Of a DNA stretch of 16,860 nucleotides, positions 7,120 to 15,766 are shown piece by piece. This stretch comes from JBGOUV01 sp041477815 (GTDB taxonomy: Bacteria; Acidobacteriota; Terriglobia; Bryobacterales; JACQDG01): assembly GCA_041477815.1 (NCBI GenBank), contig JBGOUV010000110.1, positions 1-16,860 of the forward strand, in the 5' to 3' direction. The stretch's first letter is position 1. Each line of letters starts with the position of its first letter. The position numbers and the translations under genes are program-made. The notes beneath the pieces were generated by a model. The model was not told the origin of the DNA. It did not search any database and saw only the letters and a program-made list of their open reading frames with translations.

Positions 7120-8531
7120 TCGGCCGCCAGCTATCGCACTACGAGGTGGTCGAGAAGCTCGGCGAGGGCGGGATGGGCGTGGTGTACAAGGCCCGTGACA
7201 CGGAGCTGGGCCGGCTGGTGGCCATCAAGCTGCTGTCGGGACAGGCCGCGGCCGACCCCGAGCGGCGGCGGCGCTTTCTGCAAGAGGCCCGCGCCGCCTC
7301 TTCGCTGAACCACCCCAATATCATTACGATCTACGAGATCGGGCACGCCGACGGGCTGGACTTCATCGTCATGGAGTATGTCGACGGGCCGTCGCTGAAA
7401 GCCGTGATTCCGCCGCAGGGGATGCCGGTGAAGGAGGCCGTGCCCCTGGCCGTCCAGATCGCTGCGGCGCTGGGCAAGGCGCACGAGGCCGGCATCATCC
7501 ACCGCGATGTGAAACCCGCCAATATCCTCCTCACCAGTACACACACGGTGAAGGTGGTCGACTTCGGGCTGGCCAAGCTGGCAGTGGCGGCGGTGGGCTC
7601 GTCGGACGACAAGACCCCCACGCTGTCCATGCAGTCGGCCTCGCAGCAGACCCGCGAGGGCGTGATCCTGGGCACGGTGGCGTACATGTCGCCCGAGCAG
7701 GCGGAGGGCAAGCCGATCGACGCCCGCTCGGATGTGTTCTCGTTCGGGGTGCTGTTGTACGAGATGCTCGCCGGGCGGCGGCCGTTCCAGGGCGAGAGCG
7801 ACCTCTCGACCCTGATGGCCATCGTACGCGACCCGGCCCCGCCGCTGCCGGACGAGTTCCCCGCCGAGATCGCCGGCATCGTGCGGCGCGCCCTGGAGAA
7901 GAAGCGCGAGGCGCGCTATGGGTCGGGCGCCGAGATAGCCCGCGAGCTGACGGCGCTACAGCAGGGATTGTCGAGCGGCTCGGTGCGGCCGGTACGTCTG
8001 GCCGCGCAGGTGAAGCGCCCGCAGGTGGCAGTTCCAGCCGTGGTGCTGGTTCTGGCGCTCGTCGCCGGCGCGGCGTGGTTGGTGCGGCGGCAGGTGCGCG
8101 TCCGCTGGGCCCGTCAGACGGCGATTCCCGAAGCGGCGCGGCTCCTGGCTCAGGGCAAGGCGTTCGAGGCTTTCGATCTTGCCGCTGCAGCCCGCACCCT
8201 GGTCCCTGACGATCCGCAGCTCGCCAAGCTTTGGCCCGAGGTCTCGGCGGCGCCCGACTTTACCACCGACCCGCCCGGCGCCGACGTGTACCTGCGCAGT
8301 ACAACAGGCCGGAGCAGGCGTGGCGTCACGCGGGCAAGTCACCTCTGCGCGGCATCGCGCTGCCTCGAAGCTTCCTGCTGGTCAAGGTTTCCAAAGCCGG
8401 CCATGAACCCACGTTCGTGGCCGCCGCCACCTGGTATTCGCGGATTGCGGTCAAGCTGCATCCGGAGGGGACGACGCCGGAAGGCATGGTCTACGTGCCG
8501 GCCACGGCGGGCCTGGGCTTCAACGTCGTAG
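7116..8531 (+). CDS. Receptor-like Ser/Thr protein kinase, N-terminal part of a frameshifted fusion gene
   Basis: Residues 1-280 form a complete Hanks-type kinase: Gly loop GEGGMG (16-21), ATP-site Lys38 (VAIKLL), alpha-C Glu57, catalytic HRDVKPANILL (Asp131, Asn136), DFG (149-151) and the SPE version of APE (192-194). Residues about 304-323 are a single membrane span, so the kinase is cytoplasmic and the rest extracytoplasmic. After it comes a short helical TPR-like stretch (about 332-375) and the PPGADVYLR start of a PEGA-like strand region. Homologous sequence stops at codon 394 (8295-8297). The frame then runs on to 8531 as low-complexity Arg/Ser/Pro-rich residues, while the expected continuation appears one base back (see 8297-10030). 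I place the start at ATG 7116 (coupled to the DUF29 gene), not upstream, because MIGRQLSHYEV begins the domain. Confidence 0.88.
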   Translation: MIGRQLSHYEVVEKLGEGGMGVVYKARDTELGRLVAIKLLSGQAAADPERRRRFLQEARAASSLNHPNIITIYEIGHADGLDFIVMEYVDGPSLKAVIPPQGMPVKEAVPLAVQIAAALGKAHEAGIIHRDVKPANILLTSTHTVKVVDFGLAKLAVAAVGSSDDKTPTLSMQSASQQTREGVILGTVAYMSPEQAEGKPIDARSDVFSFGVLLYEMLAGRRPFQGESDLSTLMAIVRDPAPPLPDEFPAEIAGIVRRALEKKREARYGSGAEIARELTALQQGLSSGSVRPVRLAAQVKRPQVAVPAVVLVLALVAGAAWLVRRQVRVRWARQTAIPEAARLLAQGKAFEAFDLAAAARTLVPDDPQLAKLWPEVSAAPDFTTDPPGADVYLRSTTGRSRRGVTRASHLCAASRCLEASCWSRFPKPAMNPRSWPPPPGIRGLRSSCIRRGRRRKAWSTCRPRRAWASTS

Positions 8532-10030
8532 GCCTCCCCCTCGCGCCGCCCGCGGAGCCCTATTTCATCGACCGCTATGAGGTGACCAACAAGGAATTCA
8601 AACGGTTCGTGGACGCCGGCGGCTACCAGAGGAAGGACTTGTGGAAGCATCCCTTTCTGAGAGGCGGTCGTAGTCTGTCGTGGGAAGAGGCGGTACGAGA
8701 GTTCCGCGACTCTACCGGACGGCCCGGACCATCCACGTGGGAGGCGGGCACGTATCCGCAGGGGCAAGAGGATTTCCCGGTGGGCGGCGTGAGCTGGTAC
8801 GAGGCCGCGGCCTACGCGGATTTTGCGGGCAAGAGTCTGCCGACCCTGGCGCACTGGTGCTGGGCGGCGGACTTCAAGGCTGCGCCCTACATCATCCCAC
8901 TCAGCAACTTCGGCGGCAAAGGGCCGGTCCGGGTCGGGCAGTACCAAGGGGTAAGTCCGCCGGGCGCCTACGACATGGCGGGCAACGTCAAGGAGTGGGT
9001 GTGGAACGAAGGGCGCGAGGGCGCGCGATTCATTCCGGGGGGCGCCTGGGGCAGCCCCAGCTACCAGTTCACCATGCCCGAGGCGCTGCCGCCGTTCGAT
9101 CGCGCTCCGACGAACGGTTTCCGTTGCGCGCGCTACGGGGCCCCGCTGCCGGAAGCGCTCACCCGCTCGTTCGTCAACACCGTACACGACTACTCGCAAG
9201 ACAAGCCTGTTTCCGACGAGGTGTTTGAAGCCTATCGGCGTCTGTATGCCTACGAACCGGCCGAGCTGAAGGCGGTGGTGGAGCCCGCCGACGACGGCTC
9301 CCCCTACTGGCGCCGGGAGAAGATCACCGTAAACGCCGCCTACGGAGGCGAGCGCCTCCCGGTGTTTCTGTTCCTGCCCAAAAGCACGGCGGCGCCCTAT
9401 CAGGTGGTCGTATTCCTCGCCGGAGCGGGCGCGATGGGCCGGTCGAGCGCGGGCGTGCTCGCCGACACCTCGCGAATCGATTTCATCGTCCGCAGCGGCC
9501 GGGCGGTAGCCTACCCGGTGTTTAAGACCTTGTACGAACGGCCGGCGCCACCGGCGCAGAATGAACTGCAGTTGAGGCAGCTTATGGTGTGGCGGGCGCA
9601 GGACCTCAATCGCACCATCGACTACCTGGAGACGCGTCCCGACATCGATCGCTCCCGGATCGCCTATTCGGGAGTCAGCTATGGCGCCTGGGTGGCGCCG
9701 GTTCTGGTGGCCATGGAACCCCGCGTGAAGGCCGTGGTGTTGACGGAAGGCGGCTTGAGCGGGCGGGCTCTTCCACCGGACGCTTCCGCGGTGAACTTCG
9801 CGCCGCGGGTGAAGGTTCCGGTGCTCATGCTGAACGGCCGCTACGACTATACGTTCCCGCTCGAGCAATTGCAGAAGCCGCTGTTTCGATTGCTGGGGAC
9901 GCCCGACAAAGACAAGCGCCACGTCGTCTACGACACGGCCCACGACGTGGGCGTTTTTCGCACCGAGATGGTCCGCGAGACGCTCGATTTCCTGGACAAG
10001 TATCTGGGGCCCGTACGGATGCTACAATGA
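8297..10030 (+). CDS. FGE/SUMF1-like domain plus alpha/beta hydrolase, C-terminal part of the frameshifted kinase fusion
   Basis: This frame continues the kinase protein after a one-base shift and has no convincing start of its own; the open frame reaches back to a TTG at 8231. Counting from codon 8297, residues 1-60 finish the PEGA-like region (AGKSPLRGIALPR). Residues about 62-282 are a formylglycine-generating-enzyme/SUMF1 fold (YEVTNKEFKRFV, VSWYEAAAYADFAGK, YDMAGNVKEWVWN, NGFRCARYG). The cysteine pair of true FGE is not evident, so this domain may bind rather than oxidise. Residues about 340-577 are an alpha/beta hydrolase: nucleophile Ser461 in GVSYG, Asp517 in NGRYDYTFP and His549 in DTAHDVG. 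Topology puts this part outside the membrane. Intact, the protein would be about 971 aa. Kinase-FGE fusions are known in Acidobacteriota; the hydrolase substrate is unknown. Confidence 0.85.
   Translation, partial: QYNRPEQAWRHAGKSPLRGIALPRSFLLVKVSKAGHEPTFVAAATWYSRIAVKLHPEGTTPEGMVYVPATAGLGFNVVGLPLAPPAEPYFIDRYEVTNKEFKRFVDAGGYQRKDLWKHPFLRGGRSLSWEEAVREFRDSTGRPGPSTWEAGTYPQGQEDFPVGGVSWYEAAAYADFAGKSLPTLAHWCWAADFKAAPYIIPLSNFGGKGPVRVGQYQGVSPPGAYDMAGNVKEWVWNEGREGARFIPGGAWGSPSYQFTMPEALPPFDRAPTNGFRCARYGAPLPEALTRSFVNTVHDYSQDKPVSDEVFEAYRRLYAYEPAELKAVVEPADDGSPYWRREKITVNAAYGGERLPVFLFLPKSTAAPYQVVVFLAGAGAMGRSSAGVLADTSRIDFIVRSGRAVAYPVFKTLYERPAPPAQNELQLRQLMVWRAQDLNRTIDYLETRPDIDRSRIAYSGVSYGAWVAPVLVAMEPRVKAVVLTEGGLSGRALPPDASAVNFAPRVKVPVLMLNGRYDYTFPLEQLQKPLFRLLGTPDKDKRHVVYDTAHDVGVFRTEMVRETLDFLDKYLGPVRMLQ
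10023..10028 (+). promoter_or_regulatory. Possible -10 hexamer TACAAT before purA
   Basis: TACAAT overlaps the last codons of the hydrolase frame and ends 11 nt before the purA ATG, the same distance as the TATAAT before the DUF29 gene. No -35 with normal spacing was found: a TGGACA at 9993-9998 is too far away (24-nt spacer). Confidence 0.3.
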
Positions 10031-10039
10031 AAGTTTGTC

Positions 10040-11347
<1,308 letters not shown>

Positions 11348-11349
11348 CT

Positions 11350-12549
11350 ATGGCGGTGCTGACTTTCGCCGAGGCTCGCCGGACCGTCGAGTTACAGGTC
11401 GCTTCCGCGCGCTGCGTCCCCGAGGCTGAGACGGTCCCGCTGGCCGACGCGCCGGGACGCATCCTGGCCGAGCCAATCGCCGCCGACCGGGACTATCCGC
11501 CGTTTGACCGCGCTACGCGGGACGGGTACGCGGTGCGGGGCGCGGAGACGCCGGGACGGCTGCGGGTGATCGGGCAGGTGCGGGCCGGGCAGGAGTTTGG
11601 AGGGACGGTTGGGCCGGGGGAGGCGGTCGAGATTATGACCGGGGCGCCGATGCCGGCGGGGGCCGATGCGGTGATCATGGTCGAGTACACGCGATGCGAA
11701 GGGGAGTCCGTGGTGCTGGAACGCGGGGTGCGGGCCGGGGAGAATGTCGTACCCAAAGGCAGTGAGGCCGGCGGAGGCGTGGCGGCGATGGGGCCGGGGC
11801 GGCGGCTGGACTATCCGGAGATCGCCTTGCTGGCGTCGTTTGGACGCGAGGCGGCGCGGGTGTATCGGCGGCCGCGGGTGGCCATTTTGTCGACCGGCGA
11901 TGAGGTTGTCGAGCTTGGCGAGACGCCTCGGAACTTCCAGATCCGCAATTCCAATGCCTGGTCCCTGGCCGTGCAGGTGCGGCGGGCCGGGGGGGAGCCG
12001 GTGGTGCTCCCGATTGCGCCCGATGAGAAGATACGGACGCGGGAGTTGGTGGAGCTGGGGCTGGCGTGCGACCTGTTGCTCCTGTCCGGGGGCGTTTCGA
12101 TGGGGCGGTACGACCTGGTGGAGGCGGTGCTGGCGGAGTTGGGCGCGGACTTCTACTTTGACGGCGTCTTGATCCAGCCGGGGAAGCCGCTGGTGTTTGG
12201 GCGGGCGCGCGGGCGGTTCTTTTTCGGGTTGCCTGGAAATCCGCTCTCGACCATGGTGACGTTTGAGGTGTTGGGGCGTTCCGCGGTGGAGTTGTTGGGC
12301 GGGGCGGAGTCGGCGCCGCTGCGGTTTGGGCAGGCGCGGCTGGCCGCCGATTTCCGGCACCGGACGGGGCTGACGCGGTTCTTGCCGGCGCGGCTCGAAG
12401 GGTCGTACGCCGAGGTAGTGGTTCATCCGGTAAAATGGCAGGGGTCGGGCGACGTGGTGTCTCTTACCCGCTCGAACTGCTTTCTGGTCGCCGCCGCCGA
12501 TCGGGAGGAGTGGAAAGCCGGCGATTGGATTGCGGTGCTGCCCCGATGA
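11350..12549 (+). CDS. moeA: Molybdopterin molybdenumtransferase
   Basis: MoeA inserts molybdate into adenylylated molybdopterin, the last step in making active molybdenum cofactor. The 399-aa product shows the family layout: PPFDRATRDGYAVR (Asp58, matching the conserved DGYA loop), EIMTGAPMPAGADAVI, PRVAILSTGDEVVELG, the MPT-binding LLLSGGVSMGRYD loop, and FGLPGNPLSTMVTF before the C-terminal beta-barrel domain. Start ATG 11350 is 2 nt after the purA stop. The TGA overlaps moaC's ATG (ATGA 12546-12549). The codon pattern is odd for the window: codons end largely in G (GCG, GGG, GTG, CGG) rather than C as in the first 6.6 kb. Identification is certain. Confidence 0.97.
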   Translation: MAVLTFAEARRTVELQVASARCVPEAETVPLADAPGRILAEPIAADRDYPPFDRATRDGYAVRGAETPGRLRVIGQVRAGQEFGGTVGPGEAVEIMTGAPMPAGADAVIMVEYTRCEGESVVLERGVRAGENVVPKGSEAGGGVAAMGPGRRLDYPEIALLASFGREAARVYRRPRVAILSTGDEVVELGETPRNFQIRNSNAWSLAVQVRRAGGEPVVLPIAPDEKIRTRELVELGLACDLLLLSGGVSMGRYDLVEAVLAELGADFYFDGVLIQPGKPLVFGRARGRFFFGLPGNPLSTMVTFEVLGRSAVELLGGAESAPLRFGQARLAADFRHRTGLTRFLPARLEGSYAEVVVHPVKWQGSGDVVSLTRSNCFLVAAADREEWKAGDWIAVLPR

Positions 12550-13016
12550 AAGCGCGCCTCAGCCATTACGATGCAGCCGGGTCGCCCCGGATGGTGGACG
12601 TGAGCCAGAAGCCGGCTACGACACGCACGGCGCGGGCCCACGCGCGCGTCCGGATGCGGCCGGAGGTGCTGGAGCGCCTGGCCGAAAACCCCAAGGGCAA
12701 CCCGCTCGAGATCGCCCGCATCGCCGGCATCGCCGCCGCCAAGCGTACCGCCGACCTGATCCCGCTGTGCCACCCTCTGCTGCTCAGCCACATCGACGTG
12801 GAAGCCACGGTGGAGAGCGACGGGGTCCGGATTGTCTCTGCGGTCACTACCACCGGACCGACGGGGGTGGAGATGGAGTCCCTTACCGCCGTGGCGGTGG
12901 CAGCGCTCACCGTCTACGACATGACCAAGGCACTGGACAAGGGTATCGAAATTACCGATGTGTATCTCGTCGAGAAGACCGGCGGGAAGAGCGGCGCGTG
13001 GCGCCGGAAGAGCTGA
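12546..13016 (+). CDS. moaC: Cyclic pyranopterin monophosphate synthase
   Basis: MoaC works after the radical SAM enzyme MoaA, rearranging its product to cyclic pyranopterin monophosphate in the first stage of Moco synthesis. The 156-aa product has the normal length and all family motifs: PRMVDVSQKP near the N-terminus, AAAKRTADLIPLCHPLLLSH (about 63-82), TGPTGVEMESLTAV (about 103-116), and ALTVYDMTKALDKGIEI, which contains the Asp125 and Lys128 expected in the active site. The commonly seen YDMCK is YDMTK here. The ATG at 12546 is preferred over in-frame upstream starts (to 12435) inside moeA because it gives the family N-terminus and an ATGA overlap. moaA is not in the window. Confidence 0.97.
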   Translation: MKARLSHYDAAGSPRMVDVSQKPATTRTARAHARVRMRPEVLERLAENPKGNPLEIARIAGIAAAKRTADLIPLCHPLLLSHIDVEATVESDGVRIVSAVTTTGPTGVEMESLTAVAVAALTVYDMTKALDKGIEITDVYLVEKTGGKSGAWRRKS

Positions 13017-13017
13017 C

Positions 13018-13506
13018 ATGAACGCAGCCGTCCTCACCATCAGCGATGCGGCCCATAAGGGGTTGCGGGTGGACAAGAGCGGCCCGGCGGTGCGGGAGCG
13101 GCTGGAGCGGCTGGGATGGAACGTTTGCGCCCTCGAGGTGTTGCCGGACGAGCGGGACCAGATTGCCGCGCGGCTGGCCACCCTGGCCGACGGCTGCGAA
13201 GTGCACGCTATCTTTACCAGTGGAGGCACGGGCCTGGCGCCCCGCGATGTTACGGTCGAGGCCACGCGCCTGGTGATCGACCGCGAGATTCCCGGCTTTG
13301 GCGAGTGGATGCGGGCCGAGGGTCGCCGGTCGACGCCACTGGCGCTGCTTTCGCGCTCGATCGCCGGCACGCGGGGCCGCGTCCTGATCGTGAACCTGCC
13401 CGGGTCGCCCAAGGGCGCGGTGGAGTCGCTGGACGCCCTCGCCGAATTGTTGCCCCACACCATGGATCTGCTCAACGGCCGCACCGAGCACCAGGAGTCG
13501 GCATGA
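13018..13506 (+). CDS. mog: MogA/MoaB-family molybdopterin adenylyltransferase
   Basis: This family activates molybdopterin by adenylation (MogA) ahead of metal insertion by MoeA; some MoaB members do the same. The 162-aa product has the core motifs: AAVLTISD at the start, FTSGGTGLAPRDVTVEATR (about 66-84, the MPT-binding GGTG loop), IPGFGEWMR, and LLSRSIAGTRGRVLIVNLPGSPKG (about 110-133). ATG 13018 lies 1 nt after the moaC stop, with a GGAAGAG sequence upstream; in-frame codons further upstream lie inside moaC and add no family sequence. The stop overlaps the next gene's ATG. Whether to call it mogA or moaB cannot be settled from motifs; the neighbours moeA and moaC support a Moco role. Confidence 0.92.
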   Translation: MNAAVLTISDAAHKGLRVDKSGPAVRERLERLGWNVCALEVLPDERDQIAARLATLADGCEVHAIFTSGGTGLAPRDVTVEATRLVIDREIPGFGEWMRAEGRRSTPLALLSRSIAGTRGRVLIVNLPGSPKGAVESLDALAELLPHTMDLLNGRTEHQESA

Positions 13507-14612
13507 AACTTGTCCACCGGCGGGGCCGTCCCACGAATGTGAGGCTCTGGCTGACCCTGGCGCTGGGCGTGTCCTTAGGTGCGCAGGACTCCCGAGAGAC
13601 CAAGGACGTCAAGGATCAGTACCGCTTTGGCACGACGGTGAACGTAGTGCACGCTCCGGTCACCGTGCTCGGCCCCGACGACCATTACGTGGCCGGCCTC
13701 GAAAAGCAACATTTCCGCGTCTTCGATAACAACAAGGAGCAGGAGATCCTCGGCTTCGATGTGAGCTTCCTGCCGATCTCGCTGGTGCTGTGCGTGGAAT
13801 CGAGCGCGCGGGTGGAGGCTTTGCTGCCGCAGATCAAGAAGACGGCCATCCTCTATTCCGAGCTGTTGGTGGGCGAACAGGGCGAAGCGGCGATCCTCCA
13901 GTTCGACCACCGCGTGGAGGTGATGCAGGAGTTCACCAGGGATTCCGATCAGTTCAAGGCGGCGTTGCAGAAGATCCGAGTGGGTAGTGATGCGACCCGT
14001 ATGGCCGACGCCGTGTGGCGGGCCATCCGGCTGCTGCGCTCGCGGCCCGACGGCAACCGCAAGGTGATCGTGGTGGTCTCGGAATCGCGGGAAAACGGCA
14101 GTGAGACCGATCTGAGCGAGTCGCTGCGGGACGCCCAGTTGGGCAACATCCTGGTCTACGGGATCCAGCTTTCCACGGTGAAAGCGCGGCTGCTCCGCAC
14201 CCCCGAGGCGCGCCGGGATCCGTTTCCGCCGGGCGTCTCGGCGCGCCCCACCGCTCCCGGCACCGTTTCCACTCCCACCACGCAGGCGCAGTCGCGGGTG
14301 CAGGTCACCCCGAACGTGATCCCCATGGTCATCGAGGCGGTGCGCGGGGTCAAGAACCTGCTCTTCAGCGACCCGCTGCAGCTTCTGACCGAAGGCACCG
14401 GCGGCAAACGCGTCCTCTCCCTGACCCAGGGGGGCATGGAGGAATCGATCAGCCGGATCGGGGAGGAGCTGCGCAGCCAGTACCTGCTGACTTATCGTCC
14501 CAACAATCTCCAGCAAGGCGGATTTCATGAGATCCGCGTGGACATGACCATCGACGGGTTGAAGGTCCGGACGCGCCCTGGATATTGGTTAGGCCCGGTT
14601 TCCGCCCCGTAA
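13503..14612 (+). CDS. Secreted VWFA-related protein with degenerate metal site, in the Moco operon
   Basis: The 369-aa product has a basic start and a hydrophobic segment (about residues 14-26, ending in LGAQ), a probable signal peptide. It then has the acidobacterial VWFA-related layout: NVVHAPVTVLGPDDHYVAGL, EKQHFRVFDNNKEQEIL, a VWA core, and a C-terminal RSQYLLTYRPN followed by VRTRPGYW. In the metal-site motif the usual DxSxS reads E99-S-S101-A-R103, so metal binding looks impaired. Residues about 238-272 are a Pro/Thr/Ser-rich insertion. AGGAG at 13493-13497, 5 nt before ATG 13503, and the ATGA overlap with the mog stop fix the start. The link to Moco enzymes is only positional. It may instead be an independent envelope protein riding on the operon. 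Confidence 0.88.
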   Translation: MKLVHRRGRPTNVRLWLTLALGVSLGAQDSRETKDVKDQYRFGTTVNVVHAPVTVLGPDDHYVAGLEKQHFRVFDNNKEQEILGFDVSFLPISLVLCVESSARVEALLPQIKKTAILYSELLVGEQGEAAILQFDHRVEVMQEFTRDSDQFKAALQKIRVGSDATRMADAVWRAIRLLRSRPDGNRKVIVVVSESRENGSETDLSESLRDAQLGNILVYGIQLSTVKARLLRTPEARRDPFPPGVSARPTAPGTVSTPTTQAQSRVQVTPNVIPMVIEAVRGVKNLLFSDPLQLLTEGTGGKRVLSLTQGGMEESISRIGEELRSQYLLTYRPNNLQQGGFHEIRVDMTIDGLKVRTRPGYWLGPVSAP

Positions 14613-14620
14613 AGCCCTGG

Positions 14621-14626
14621 TACAAT
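14621..14626 (+). promoter_or_regulatory. Possible -10 hexamer TACAAT before thiG
   Basis: TACAAT falls in the 21-nt gap between the VWFA stop and the thiG ATG, ending 7 nt before the start codon. No good -35 is visible. The gap is far too short for a TPP riboswitch, and thiG has no Shine-Dalgarno, which would suit a leaderless transcript. Confidence 0.35.
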
Positions 14627-14633
14627 CGACAGT

Positions 14634-15407
14634 ATGGACACGCTGAAGATCGCCGACCGCGAGTTCCGCTCGCGTTTGATCGTCGGCTCGGGCAAGTACC
14701 GCAGCTTTCACGAGATGAAGCGCTGCCACGAGCTGAGCGGGACGGAAATGGTGACGGTGGCGGTGCGGCGCGTCAACCTCACCGACCGCAGCAAGGAATC
14801 GCTGCTCGACTACATCGATCGCAGCAAGATTTTCATCCTGCCGAACACGGCCGCCTGCTACACGGCCGACGAGGCGATCCGCACGGCGCGGCTGGCGCGC
14901 GAGGTGGGCTTGTCCCACTGGATCAAGCTGGAAGTGATCGGGGACGAGCAGACCCTCTTCCCGGACGTAGAGGGACTGCTGGAGGCGACGCGCGTGCTGG
15001 TGAAAGAAGGGTTCGTCGTCCTGCCTTATACCAATGACGACCTGGTGACGGCGAAGAAGCTGGTGGACGCCGGAGCGGCGGCGGTGATGCCGCTGGGCGC
15101 GCCGATCGGGTCGGGCCTGGGCATCCAGAATCCAGCCAACCTCCGCATTCTGCGCGAGCGGATCACCTCCGTGCCGGTCATTATCGATGCCGGAGTGGGG
15201 ATCGCCTCCGACGCCGCTATCGCCATGGAGTTGGGCGCCGACGCGGTCCTGATGAATACGGGGATCGCCGCCGCCGAAGATTCCGAGAAGATGGCCCTGG
15301 CTATGAAGTACGCCGTGGAGGCCGGACGGCTGGCGCACCTGGCGGGACGCATGGAGAAGAAGCTCTACGCGACGGCCTCGAGTCCGCTGGCGGGGGTGGT
15401 GCGGTAG
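14634..15407 (+). CDS. thiG: Thiazole synthase
   Basis: ThiG builds the thiazole phosphate half of thiamine from deoxyxylulose phosphate, dehydroglycine and the sulfur carried by ThiS-thiocarboxylate; it is a cytoplasmic TIM barrel. The 257-aa product has the full family length and motifs: SRLIVGSGKY, ILPNTAACYTADEA, HWIKLEVIGD with the Schiff-base Lys98, VLPYTNDDLVTAKKL, AVMPLGAPIGSGLGI, VPVIIDAGVGIASDAA and ADAVLMNTGIA. No thiS, thiF, thiH or thiO is nearby, so thiG stands alone here between a VWFA gene and a convergent division gene. Start ATG 14634 gives the canonical N-terminus. Identification is certain. Confidence 0.97.
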   Translation: MDTLKIADREFRSRLIVGSGKYRSFHEMKRCHELSGTEMVTVAVRRVNLTDRSKESLLDYIDRSKIFILPNTAACYTADEAIRTARLAREVGLSHWIKLEVIGDEQTLFPDVEGLLEATRVLVKEGFVVLPYTNDDLVTAKKLVDAGAAAVMPLGAPIGSGLGIQNPANLRILRERITSVPVIIDAGVGIASDAAIAMELGADAVLMNTGIAAAEDSEKMALAMKYAVEAGRLAHLAGRMEKKLYATASSPLAGVVR

Positions 15408-15413
15408 TGAGAA

Positions 15414-15428
15414 GCGCCGGTGCGGCGC
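15414..15428. terminator. Possible bidirectional terminator hairpin between thiG and ftsB
   Basis: GCGCCG (15414-15419), loop GTG, CGGCGC (15423-15428) form a perfect 6-bp GC stem in the 27-nt gap between two convergent stops. The following bases (CGCCCCCTATTT) are only weakly T-rich, so intrinsic termination is uncertain. Its position fits. Confidence 0.35.
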
Positions 15429-15434
15429 CGCCCC

Positions 15435-15740
15435 CTATTTGCGCTGGGGCGCGAGAATGACCTTGTCCTCCGGCCGGACCAGCATCAGTTCCTCCCGGGC
15501 GATCTTCTCGATGGCTTTGGGATCGGTTTTCAGGTCGTGGATGCGCTTTCCCAAGTCGGTGTTGTGACTACGCAGGTCCTGGTTGCGCGTTTCCCAATCG
15601 CTCTGTTCCTGGCGGCGGCGTTCCAGGGCCCAATAGCCGTTGGCGCCCCACCTTTGGTAGGCGGCCACGGCCAGAAACAAAAGCCCCAGACACAGAACCA
15701 AGGTCCGCCGAGTTGTGGACCGGCGCAGATTCCAGCGCAT
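15435..15740 (-). CDS. ftsB: Septum formation initiator (FtsB/DivIC-like)
   Basis: FtsB/DivIC is a small bitopic protein that, with FtsL and FtsQ/DivIB, activates septal wall synthesis. The 101-aa product has the family layout: a basic cytoplasmic start (RRSTTRR), one membrane span at about residues 12-28, a charged Leu-repeat coiled coil (about 38-72, including WETRNQDLRSHNTDLGKRI), then the conserved tail KAIEKIAREELMLVRPEDKVI. ATG 15740 (minus strand) is preceded by AAGGG very close by and by TAGAAT 6 nt upstream. The stop faces thiG. FtsB and DivIC cannot be distinguished without wider context; the symbol is by similarity. Confidence 0.9.
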   Translation of the reverse strand: MRWNLRRSTTRRTLVLCLGLLFLAVAAYQRWGANGYWALERRRQEQSDWETRNQDLRSHNTDLGKRIHDLKTDPKAIEKIAREELMLVRPEDKVILAPQRK

Positions 15741-15766
15741 GCCCTTATTCTATACCGAGACTGGCC
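15741..15766. promoter_or_regulatory. 26-bp divergent promoter region between ftsB and cutA
   Basis: Only 26 bp separate the two start codons. The AT-rich core TTATTCTATA (15745-15754) reads TAGAAT on the minus strand (15752-15747), a good -10 only 6 nt before the ftsB ATG. On the plus strand it offers the weaker TATACC (15751-15756) 10 nt before cutA. The two promoters would share bases. Confidence 0.4.

Noticed and set aside
8297..8310. Programmed -1 frameshifting at the kinase/FGE junction
   Set aside because: No X-XXY-YYZ slippery heptamer and no obvious Shine-Dalgarno-like stimulator at the right distance; an error or mutation is simpler.
8339..9943. A 534-codon minus-strand frame opposite the FGE/hydrolase region
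   Set aside because: Arg/Gly/His-rich shadow with no motifs. The plus strand carries clear FGE and hydrolase signatures throughout.
9941..9953. Perfect short palindrome CCCACGACGTGGG
   Set aside because: It lies inside the hydrolase coding sequence at the catalytic His region (AHDVG) and is explained by the codons.
12431..12436. TAAAAT resembling a -10 element inside moeA, about 110 nt before moaC
   Set aside because: No -35 at usual spacing, and moaC is translationally coupled to moeA by ATGA. It could be an internal promoter but nothing supports it.
14613..14633. Possible TPP riboswitch upstream of thiG
   Set aside because: Only 21 nt separate the genes and none of the conserved riboswitch sequence is present. 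There is likewise no Moco riboswitch before purA or moeA, where gaps are 9 and 2 nt.
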